This document shows positions 46,189 through 55,303 of a DNA stretch of 64,000 nucleotides, piece after piece; within the stretch, counting starts at the first letter, position 1; each line of letters begins with the position of its first letter. Below the pieces are notes generated by a model. It did not search any database and was not told where the DNA came from. It worked only from the letters and a program-made list of their open reading frames with translations. Both the position numbers and the translations under genes were made by a program. Source of the stretch: Brachionus koreanus (taxonomy: Eukaryota; Rotifera; Eurotatoria; Ploima; Brachionidae); assembly GCA_016987375.1 (NCBI GenBank), contig PJRA01000508.1:219103-283102 (forward strand), given 5' to 3'.

Positions 46189-46630
46189 ATGTTGATTATA
46201 GAGTTCCATTGTTTTTTAGATTGTACCTTTGACGGTCGTTTGTGGGCTAGGGATTTTCTTATTATTTTTTTTCATATAAAATGAATTGAGATAAAAATAA
46301 ATGTGTAATTTTCTTGTGTAATGTTTATTTTTTTAAAATATATGAAATAATAGTTTATTTTTAAATTGATTGTCAAATTTGATTTAAAATAAAAGTTTTC
46401 TACTCTAAAAGTTTTAAAATTGATTGGGCAGTTTTAAATGACTACAAACAATTTTTCACATCAAATCCTTTGAAATTTTCTGATAATATAGATAATATTT
46501 ATTGGCGGATTGCAATATAGATTGATGCCATTTTATTTTAACCATTAATCTATATTGCAAAATTCTATAACGCATATTTATGAGTTGAACCATAGAGCCT
46601 AGTTATTAACTTTTAAAAAAGGATTAATCG
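46189..46630. other. INCENP 3' flank
   Basis: INCENP 3' UTR and spacer; contains the inverted repeat listed at 46510-46560. No other feature. Confidence 0.5.
46510..46560. repeat. Inverted repeat made of two ACOX exon-start-like sequences
   Basis: TTGCAATATAGATT at 46510-46523 pairs perfectly with AATCTATATTGCAA at 46547-46560. Unexpectedly, GCAATATAGATTGATGCC (46512-46529) matches, with one mismatch, the first bases of exon 4 of both nearby ACOX genes (GCAATATAGATTAATGCC at 53708-53725 and on the minus strand at 48240-48223). The second arm reads the same sequence in reverse. Confidence 0.6.
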
Positions 46631-46755
46631 GAAATATTTAAGAAATTTTTTTTATTTTGTTTATCAAATAATTTGACAGAGATTTTTAATTTTCTGAAAA
46701 ATTGCACAAAAAATATGAAAATTTTAAATTATTTTCATTCTACAAATTTTTCAGA
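46631..46755 (+). mobile_element. MITE copy 3 (truncated), mapped against an element-free paralogous site
   Basis: Reads AAATATTTAAGAAATTTTTT, then ATCAAATAATTTGACAGAGA and AAAATTGCACAAAAAATATG, the same internal order as copies 1 and 4, but lacks the left GGCAAAAT end. The corresponding flank of the other ACOX gene (55186-55210, reverse) has the two sides of this segment joined directly (AAAAGGATTAATCG/AATAAAAG). The 125-bp segment is therefore an insertion here or a clean loss there. Confidence 0.7.
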
Positions 46756-47948
46756 GAATAAAAGTTTTTTAGCTTATCTTCAAAAAATATTCTTTGTTTC
46801 TAATCTAATTTAAAATAAAATTTTTTTTTCCATCGAAATTAACAAAAATTATATAAATACTCAAATAATATAAATAACTGTTTACTAATTCTTTAAAACC
46901 AAGTTTAATTAAAAAAAAAACAACAAAAAAAGCAATAAAAATTTAATTTTTTTTAGAAAATATTTTCAAATTATTTTTTTTTAATAGAATTCGTAATCTA
47001 ATATTAATAAGGATATAATTTTTTAAATAAAGAAATAAAATAAAAAATATTTAATAGAATTTTAAAATTTAATTTATTTATTTAGATTAATTTTATAAAA
47101 TAACCTTCATTTTAATCTTTAACTAAAATTCAATATTGATCATTTAGAGCTGTCGACAACAAAATAACTTCAAAGCTTAGATTTTGTTATTTTGATAGGT
47201 TCAAAAGCTCCATTTGATTGAATCATGGCATTATATAAATTTTGATAAACCAAACCATCTGATGAGCCTAAGACAGAATTTAAAACATAATCTGGAGGAG
47301 CCATTGAATCAACCATTCCAACAGCTTCATCCTTCATTTGCTTACACAATTCCAAAATTAATTCTCGAATCATAAAAACAGGCTTTTCACTTGAAAAATA
47401 TGAACCTTGATAAAATATTCCTACATGTTTATCCAACAAATAAAAGGCTGATAGATATAAAATATTATCCAACACTTTTTGCAAACTTGAATCTTTGTTT
47501 TCATTTTTTTTTGTTATAAATCGTTCTATTAATTGCCTCTCCATAAATATTGTTGCCAGTGTCTTTGAATAAAATACTTGATTCTCATTTCTAGCAGTAA
47601 ACAAGTCAACACCTTTGTCCAAATTACTTTTCAATTTTTCATATGAAATTTTTGTCATATAACAAATAAGCCAATTGAACATTTCCATAACAGCTTTTTT
47701 TTTTTTAAATAATAAACATTGATCAATTAATTTAATAAACATTAATAAAAAATGATACTTTTTTCACTCATTAATTCTTTTTGATCTTGACATCCAAATT
47801 TAAGATTGATGTTTTTATCGAATTCATTCAAAAAACTGCAAATACTAAGTGGAGTATTAGGTATTTTTTTTGTTTTTAAATATTCCTCATAATTAGATAG
47901 CAAAAAGTTGCTTGTTTGCTGAAGTAATACATTATTATCACCTTCAAA
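46756..47948 (-). repeat. Inverted identical block B, left arm
   Basis: 1193 bp from the codon pair Phe-Glu of ACOX exon 4 through the last intron, exon 5, the stop codon and about 414 bp of downstream DNA. It corresponds, in inverted orientation and with exactly the same length, to 54000-55192. Everywhere I compared the two there was no difference. Confidence 0.85.
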
Positions 47949-49810
47949 CGTTTGTATTGGATCGTTAGTGTTTCTTAAGTAAGATAACCGACTTGCTTTC
48001 AAGTATCCATGCCCACCGCAAGCTTCTCTGCATTCTTGAATGCATTCTTGGGCCATCCAAGAAGCAAATGGCTTACTTGCAGAGGATAATGCATGAATTT
48101 CTTTACCCAATTCGGACTGTTCTTCTGAATTATCTCCAGATATCATTCCTACATAAAATTTAACTAAATTGTCAAACAATGAAAATGAATAATTTTTTAA
48201 AACAAAACATAGGGCTAATTTAGGCATTAATCTATATTGCTAAATATTTAATTTTATTTATACTTATCGCAAATGAAAAAAAATTAAAGTTTACATGAAG
48301 TTGGTATTCAATGATAGGGCTTTCTAACTTATTATCTGCTCCAAATTGTCTTCGTACTGAAGCATAGCGAACACTAATGCTCAAAGCCATATTCATAAAA
48401 CAATATGAAAAATAAGTCAAACCAACACGGCCATTTGATAAAGCTCCTAAACTAATACCGAATCTTTTTTTTGCATCCTTAATTGGGCTTACATAAGTGC
48501 CCTCTGGAGTTACATCTCCAGTTTTGTTCAACATATTTTCTCTTGGTATACGAACATTATTGAATGTTGCAAAACCATTATCAACACCGTTCAGTCCTGC
48601 TTTTGGTCCCATATCACCACAAACAACTCCAGGCTTCAGCATCATTGTGTTTGAGTCACGAATAGGTACAATAAATATATGAAGACCATGACATTGTCCA
48701 TCTGGTGTAAATAATTGAGCATAAACTGCTGAATGAGTTGCTGTTTTTCCCATATTACCCACCCATACTTTGCTGTCTTCTAATGACGGAGTATTTATTA
48801 CAAACTCCTTTATTTTTGTTAAAGTTAAATTCCTTTTTTATCTTATTAAATTTAAGTCAAAATGTACGTGAGTATTTGGATCATAATGAGCTGTTGTCTT
48901 AACTTGTTTAGTATTTGATCCATGACTGATTTCAGTCAAAGCAAAACATCCAAAAATTTCTCCTCTTTCACATTGTTCAATGAATTTGCAATGTCTTTCG
49001 CTTCCCATATTTCTAATTAGCTCTTTAAACATTTGTTTGTTAAGGGAATATTTTACATTGCAGTCATTATCTAGCATTATAATTGCTTCATCAAAAATTA
49101 ATTCTTTTATCGGATCGCTCAATAATTCATTTTCAGATAAAAAGTTATATTGATTTAACTTTTGAACTCTTTTAAATGTTTGTTCTTTTATCTTCTCTAA
49201 TGGTAATTCATCATTAGTAATGTGAAAATCTGGATCTTTTCGTAGAGTTGACCATATGTTATTCTTTGAGAATTTTTGTAAATTGTTTATTTTATGGTGA
49301 ATTGCAGTTTGGTCTCTTTATTTTCAATGATCATGCTTGTATTTTACAAAATAACTAGACTAAAATTTTTACTTAATAAAATTTTATTAAAATTATAAAG
49401 ATTAATTTTTTAGCCTGCTTTTTTCTTTTCATTAATTTTATGAAAAAAACATGCGAATTCTTTTAGATAATTTATATAGAATAAACCGCTCCTGTTCAAG
49501 ATTCGGATTATTAACTGCCAATCATTTCACCGAATGATTGCTCAAGATATTTGAATTAAATTCAATAATTTAAACGATAATTTAAAGCCATTTTTTTTTA
49601 TAAAAATTTAGTAATCAAGGTAACAAGCATGACCATTAAAATTTGTTCAAAATAAAATTTCTAATTTTTTTATTTTTTGTTTTAACTTACTCTATATTCA
49701 ATTAATTCCAAATCTTCAAAAAAAAGCTTTAGTTTTTTCCAGTTAAATGAAGCTTTGGAACGGTATGGCGCCAAAGGGCCACCAGAAGGCATGTCTTCAA
49801 TTGAATTCAT
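47170..49810 (-). CDS. Peroxisomal acyl-CoA oxidase, ACOX3-type (left copy)
   Basis: Five exons on the minus strand: 49691-49810, 48868-49263, 48295-48807, 47759-48239 and 47170-47693, giving 677 residues. Flavin-binding middle domain with CFALTEISHGSN; then WVGNMGKTATHSAVYAQL, GPKAGLNGVDNGFATF and GDVTPEGTYVSP. The C-terminal domain has ECREACGGHGYLKASRL and TFEGDNNVLLQQTSNF, whose Glu in FEG is the catalytic base position. The last three residues SKL form a type 1 peroxisomal targeting signal. The reaction is FAD-dependent oxidation of acyl-CoA to trans-2-enoyl-CoA with H2O2 production; ACOX3-type enzymes favour branched-chain substrates in vertebrates. Intron 1 (427 bp) is much longer than in the right copy. 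Reading frame intact. Two blocks are shared without visible difference with the inverted paralogue. Confidence 0.92.
48416..48987 (-). repeat. Inverted identical block A, left arm
   Basis: 572 bp from the Lys codon of KFIEQCERGE in exon 2, through the whole 60-bp intron 2, to GGTTTGAC in exon 3. It matches 52970-53541 in inverted orientation with the same length and no difference in the parts compared. Sequences on either side diverge at once (RHC|K versus RHE|K; GLT|YFSYC versus GLT|HYAPC). Confidence 0.87.
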
Positions 49811-50006
49811 TGATTTAATAATTTTAAAAGTTATATTTTTGTCATAAGTTTTTTTTTATCTTTCTTATAAATAGCAATAATAAGTATACATATGCTACGT
49901 GTATATAATGATTGAATTTTTAATAATTCAAAATTAACCCTAACATAGCCTTGATTAAAAAATTATAAATTTAAAATTTATTTTAAGTAATTTTTCGATT
50001 GGAATT

Positions 50007-50264
50007 GGCAAAATGAAAATAATTTTACATTTTTACATATTTAGATTTTTTGTGCAATATTTAAGAATTTTTTTAATTTTTTTTGTTTTTTGCAATAGCG
50101 CATTTTTCGCATATTTGCGCTCGTATAAAGCACTATACCGCAGTAACTACGACTACTACTACTATCAAATAATTTCAGAGAGTTTTTTTTTAATTTTCTA
50201 AAAAATTGCACAAAAAATCTAAAAATATGAAAATGAAAAAATGTAAAATTATTTTCATTTTTCC
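50007..50264 (+). mobile_element. MITE copy 4 (GGCAAAAT family) with 8-bp target duplication
   Basis: Ends GGCAAAATGAAAATAATTTT and AAAATTATTTTCATTTTTCC are mirror images. The element is flanked on both sides by TTGGAATT (49999-50006 and 50265-50272), a perfect 8-bp duplication. An internal GC-richer insertion at about 50091-50160 (with TAGCGCATTTTTCGC and a CTACTACTACTA run) is absent from the other copies. An 8-bp duplication fits hAT, P or Merlin-type transposases; the ends do not decide among them. Confidence 0.85.
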
Positions 50265-50389
50265 TTGGAATTTTATCTTTTACTTTGATCTTTACAAAAA
50301 AGATCCTAAATTAAAAGCAAAAAGTCCTTTAATTAAATTATTTGGATGATTTAATAAGTACTACAATGCGCAACTCATGAGCTCAGTGA

Positions 50390-50548
50390 AAAAATGAAGG
50401 ACCAAGTGGAAGAGTAAGGGGAGCAAAGCATCGCATTTGCTCGCAGCTAATAAAATGTGAAGCAAGACGAAACTTTATACCAAACCGAGTAATAAACAAT
50501 GCGCTGCCAACGTCGGTTGATTGTTATTATAATTTCAATCATGATTAG
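50390..50548 (+). pseudogene. LINE reverse-transcriptase C-terminal scrap
   Basis: A GC-richer open stretch encodes SGRVRGAKHRICSQ, then ARRNFIPNRVINNALPTSVD, followed by a stop. The R..F..NRV...NALP..V pattern is the common C-terminal ending of jockey/RTE-type reverse transcriptases. The upstream part is missing. DNA to about 50760 stays GC-richer than average and may be its 3' UTR. Confidence 0.55.
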
Positions 50549-51394
50549 ACAAGGAAAAATTTTTAGATTAATTTAAAAAAAAAAACTTAAATAAGAAGGA
50601 GTGTGAGCGAGGTGCAGCCGAGTGAGCAGTTGTCTATTTTTTTATATTTTTAAAATTTAAAACAACTAAAAAGAATCCAAAACAAGACGAAGCCAAGCCT
50701 CATCATCAACGAACGAAACGTGAAACCATCTCTTCGAGGAAAAGACGAACATCTTTAGAGCAAGCTAAATTAAATATAGTATAGTAATATAATACTATAC
50801 TTTTTAAAAATTGATGGCGTTTCCCTTTTATTCTATAAAAAAAAATTAATATTGCAATTGAAGAGTTATTATAATCAAATAAATGTTTACAATTGTCTAA
50901 AATTTTAAGGATGCCCGTTACAATATTATTTTTAAACTAAAATAATACTTTTTAGATTTTTAATTAATATAAATATTTTTAATTTTTTTGAAAATTAAAT
51001 TTCTAAAGCTTATTAAAATTTTTTAAATGTAAAATTCAAAAATATAGAAAGCAAAAGAGAAAATACTAATCGAGTTAACCATTAAATTTTCTCTATTCAA
51101 ATTTAAAAAAAACTCAAAATCATTTAAAAAAATATAAACATAGGGTCTTTGGCCCGATACAACAGAGTCTAGACTATAATATAAATTTTCTAAGAATCAT
51201 GAATTATGATATCATTATTAGGCAAAAAATAAAAAGATCCTATACTGTCTTTTAAAAGTTACATTTACCAGATTTATTACTGTTCACTGGTTCAAAATTA
51301 CTAATCATTTGATGCAAAAAATTTTAATCAAAAACCTTTAAAAGTAATTTTCATATTTCTATCTTCTATTCTTACTCATACGAGTCTCATTTTC

Positions 51395-51500
51395 TCAGCT
51401 CGATTTCAAAAGTTCTCTATCATGTCATCTTTCTTCCTTTAAGTGACCAACGAATTCTGTCTATTTGTATTCTATTCACATGTGTCTTAAGCAAGCTCTA
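51395..51500 (-). pseudogene. Possible LINE RT tail scrap
   Basis: Minus-strand reading NRIQIDRIRWSLKGRKMT resembles the NR....R.RW.GH..RM motif of LINE reverse transcriptases, but without the GH. Too short to be sure. Confidence 0.3.
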
Positions 51501-52513
51501 TATATCATTTTTAATTATTTTCTGATATAAAATTCACAATATTTTTCTACTATTTTTAATTACTTCCATATTATATTATCTTTTGAAAATAACTCTTGAA
51601 AATTTTAACATTCGGAAGAATAAATACTTATTTATACTTTAAAATAAATTTTTACTAAGAATAATCTGATTTTTTGATTTTATAAACATTTCAATCATTT
51701 CAATTTTCAATCGGGCTTTGAACTTGAACCTTGTAATTATAATACAACTTTAAAAATAATAAAATTGAAATTTGAAAAAAAAAGTAGTTTTTTTGTAACG
51801 AAATAAATAATCAATTCAATGGATAATTTTTCAACATTATATTTATGACAAAGCGTGTCTTAAATTTAATTTAATGACTTAATTATATATGAAAATTATT
51901 CATTTTTTTTAATTATGTTTAAGTTGATTTTTTCATTTAAAATCTTGATTAAAAATTATGAATATGCTTTTTGTTGATTTTAACTATTTAAATTTTTTAT
52001 AAAAATAATAAAACAAGTGTAAATGTAATAACTAATTAAAATTGAAAATCGCTGGGCTTATTTTTTTGTGGAATATAAAAGATATTATTTTTATTCAGAT
52101 TAAAAACAATAAAAATACTTAAAAAAATTTATTGAGCTCGAATTTTGTGGAATAAAAATTATACAAAAATAAGCGCAGGTGACTAATTTGTATAATACTT
52201 TTTATTTTTCAATTAAAAAACTATCATTTAGTTCAATAGCTTTATCAATTTATGATTTCAAAAAAAAGTTTAATTTATTATTATTATTTTAAGACAAACA
52301 TGTCTACTAGGAATTTAAAAACTAAATATTTTCTAAAAAATATTTTGAAATGCTTAAAAATTCATTGAACTAAATAATTTGCATTTTTTATTCATTTAAA
52401 ATTTTTAATATATTTGATTATAATAAAAGAGGATTATTTAATATGTTTTTGGACTTTAAACCCAGATTTTAATCTAAACTTGATTTAGAAAAATATAATT
52501 TTAATAACGAAAA

Positions 52514-54777
52514 ATGAATAAGGAATTAGATCAAATAGAGGATATGCCAAAAGGAGGTCCATTAGGACACGCAAGACAAAAGGCTTCTTTCAATTGGAAA
52601 AAGTTAAAACTTTTTATTGAAGATCTAGATTTACATAACTACAAAGTAAGTAAAGTTTCACATTTTCAAATTTAAAGCTAGAAATTTTCCTAGAAAAAAA
52701 TATGGGAAACTCTTAGAAAAGATGATCTTTTTAACCGACCACTGGATGATATTTCACATTCGGAACAAAAGCAGATAGCTCAGAAAAGAGTTCTTAAAAT
52801 TAAAGATTACAACTTTTTGACTGATGATGACATGCTAGAACGACCGGTAAAAAGAATCTTATTTGACGAAGCTATAGTATTGTGGGAAATAGATTGTAGC
52901 ATTAAATATAGTCTTCATTATCAAATGTTTGAACAATTACTAAGAACATTAGGGACTGATCGTCATGAGAAATTCATTGAACAATGTGAAAGAGGAGAAA
53001 TTTTTGGATGTTTTGCTTTGACTGAAATCAGTCATGGATCAAATACTAAACAAGTTAAGACAACAGCTCATTATGATCCAAATACTCACGTACATTTTGA
53101 CTTAAATTTAATAAGATAAAAAAGGAATTTAACTTTAACAAAAATAAAGGAGTTTGTAATAAATACTCCGTCATTAGAAGACAGCAAAGTATGGGTGGGT
53201 AATATGGGAAAAACAGCAACTCATTCAGCAGTTTATGCTCAATTATTTACACCAGATGGACAATGTCATGGTCTTCATATATTTATTGTACCTATTCGTG
53301 ACTCAAACACAATGATGCTGAAGCCTGGAGTTGTTTGTGGTGATATGGGACCAAAAGCAGGACTGAACGGTGTTGATAATGGTTTTGCAACATTCAATAA
53401 TGTTCGTATACCAAGAGAAAATATGTTGAACAAAACTGGAGATGTAACTCCAGAGGGCACTTATGTAAGCCCAATTAAGGATGCAAAAAAAAGATTCGGT
53501 ATTAGTTTAGGAGCTTTATCAAATGGCCGTGTTGGTTTGACACATTATGCACCTTGTATACAAAGTTTAGCACTTACAATAGCGATAAGATATGGTGCAG
53601 TAAGAGAGCAGTTTGGACCTGATAATCAAAAAGAACAATCAATACTTGACTATCAGTTGCATGTAAGATAAATTCTAAAATCAGTTCAGTATTAATGTTC
53701 TTATTTAGCAATATAGATTAATGCCTTTACTTGCAGTTTGTTACGTTTGGCGCGTTTTTTCACTTTCATTCTTTGAGAATTTGTCAGAATTTTTATTTGG
53801 TTTAGCAACTGGAGACAAAAGTGATCGTCAAGCTGATTTAGGGAAAGAAATTCACGCAATTTCATGTGCAAGTAAGCCGATTTCCTCATGGACAACTCAA
53901 ATGGTGATCCAAGAATGCAGAGAAGCTTGCGGTGGGCATGGATATTTGAAAGCTGCAAGACTTAGTGATTTGAGAAACTCAAATGATCCATTACTAACTT
54001 TTGAAGGTGATAATAATGTATTACTTCAGCAAACAAGCAACTTTTTGCTATCTAATTATGAGGAATATTTAAAAACAAAAAAAATACCTAATACTCCACT
54101 TAGTATTTGCAGTTTTTTGAATGAATTCGATAAAAACATCAATCTTAAATTTGGATGTCAAGATCAAAAAGAATTAATGAGTGAAAAAAGTATCATTTTT
54201 TATTAATGTTTATTAAATTAATTGATCAATGTTTATTATTTAAAAAAAAAAAGCTGTTATGGAAATGTTCAATTGGCTTATTTGTTATATGACAAAAATT
54301 TCATATGAAAAATTGAAAAGTAATTTGGACAAAGGTGTTGACTTGTTTACTGCTAGAAATGAGAATCAAGTATTTTATTCAAAGACACTGGCAACAATAT
54401 TTATGGAGAGGCAATTAATAGAACGATTTATAACAAAAAAAAATGAAAACAAAGATTCAAGTTTGCAAAAAGTGTTGGATAATATTTTGTATCTATCAGC
54501 CTTTTATTTGTTGGATAAACATGTAGGAATATTTTATCAAGGTTCATATTTTTCAAGTGAAAAGCCTGTTTTTATGATTCGAGAATTGATTTTGGAATTG
54601 TGTAAGCAAATGAAGGATGAAGCTGTTGGAATGGTTGATTCAATGGCTCCTCCAGATTATGTTTTAAATTCTGTCTTAGGCTCATCAGATGGTTTGGTTT
54701 ATCAAAATTTATATAATGCCATGATTCAATCAAATGGAGCTTTTGAACCTATCAAAATAACAAAATCTAAGCTTTGA
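52514..54777 (+). CDS. Peroxisomal acyl-CoA oxidase, ACOX3-type (right copy)
   Basis: Five exons: 52514-52645, 52694-53089, 53150-53662, 53709-54189 and 54254-54777, giving 681 residues. Exon lengths 2-5 are identical to the left copy (396, 513, 481, 524 bp). Same motifs: CFALTEISHGSN (flavin domain), GLNGVDNGFATF, ECREACGGHGYLKAARL, TFEGDNNVLLQQTSNF with the catalytic Glu position, and a C-terminal SKL peroxisomal signal. Outside the shared blocks it is clearly diverged from its partner: N-terminus DMPKGGPLGHARQKASFNWK, exon 3 end HYAPCIQSLALTIAIRYGAV, exon 4 start RLMPLLAVCYVWRVF. The two enzymes may therefore differ in substrate range while sharing the C-terminal dimer domain. Convergent with the amidase gene downstream. 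Confidence 0.92.
52970..53541 (+). repeat. Inverted identical block A, right arm
   Basis: Partner of 48416-48987 (572 bp each). Includes part of exon 2, all of intron 2 and most of exon 3. The 61-codon antisense frames at 53275-53460 and 48497-48682 translate identically, a quick confirmation that synonymous sites are also identical. Confidence 0.87.
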
Positions 54778-55192
54778 AGTCATTTTGTTGTCGACAGCTC
54801 TAAATGATCAATATTGAATTTTAGTTAAAGATTAAAATGAAGGTTATTTTATAAAATTAATCTAAATAAATAAATTAAATTTTAAAATTCTATTAAATAT
54901 TTTTTATTTTATTTCTTTATTTAAAAAATTATATCCTTATTAATATTAGATTACGAATTCTATTAAAAAAAAAATAATTTGAAAATATTTTCTAAAAAAA
55001 ATTAAATTTTTATTGCTTTTTTTGTTGTTTTTTTTTTAATTAAACTTGGTTTTAAAGAATTAGTAAACAGTTATTTATATTATTTGAGTATTTATATAAT
55101 TTTTGTTAATTTCGATGGAAAAAAAAATTTTATTTTAAATTAGATTAGAAACAAAGAATATTTTTTGAAGATAAGCTAAAAAACTTTTATTC
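54000..55192 (+). repeat. Inverted identical block B, right arm
   Basis: Partner of 46756-47948 (1193 bp each). Starts at the TTTGAA of the catalytic FEG motif and ends about 415 bp past the stop codon at TTTTATTC, where the left copy carries MITE copy 3. Confidence 0.85.
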
Positions 55193-55303
55193 GATTAATC
55201 CTTTTTTAAAAGTATTATATTTATTATATTTTAAAAAAAGGAAAAATTTAAAATAGTCAATAAAATTAGTAAATAGGCCTAAAAATTTTAAAAATATCGA
55301 AAA

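Larger units (their letters stand above)
49811..52513. other. Spacer between the divergent ACOX genes
   Basis: 2.7 kb between the two start codons. It holds MITE copy 4 and two LINE-tail scraps, listed separately. The promoters of both ACOX genes must lie here, but no element can be singled out. There is no sequence similarity between the two immediate upstream regions. Confidence 0.5.

Noticed and set aside
48497..48682. 61-codon antisense frames in both ACOX genes with identical translations, as a conserved antisense gene
   Set aside because: Identity is explained by the shared block A; there is no start context, domain or independent conservation.
53110..53149. Premature stop in both ACOX genes after ...HFDLNLIR
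   Set aside because: The stop lies in a 60-bp intron (GTACAT..AAATAAAG); splicing joins PNTH to EFVINTP, as in the ACOX3 family.
46756..55192. Assembly duplication or haplotype collapse as the reason for the identical ACOX blocks
   Set aside because: The arms are inverted, their flanks differ, and well-diverged exons lie between the identical blocks, which a simple duplicated contig would not give. Long-read confirmation would still be useful.
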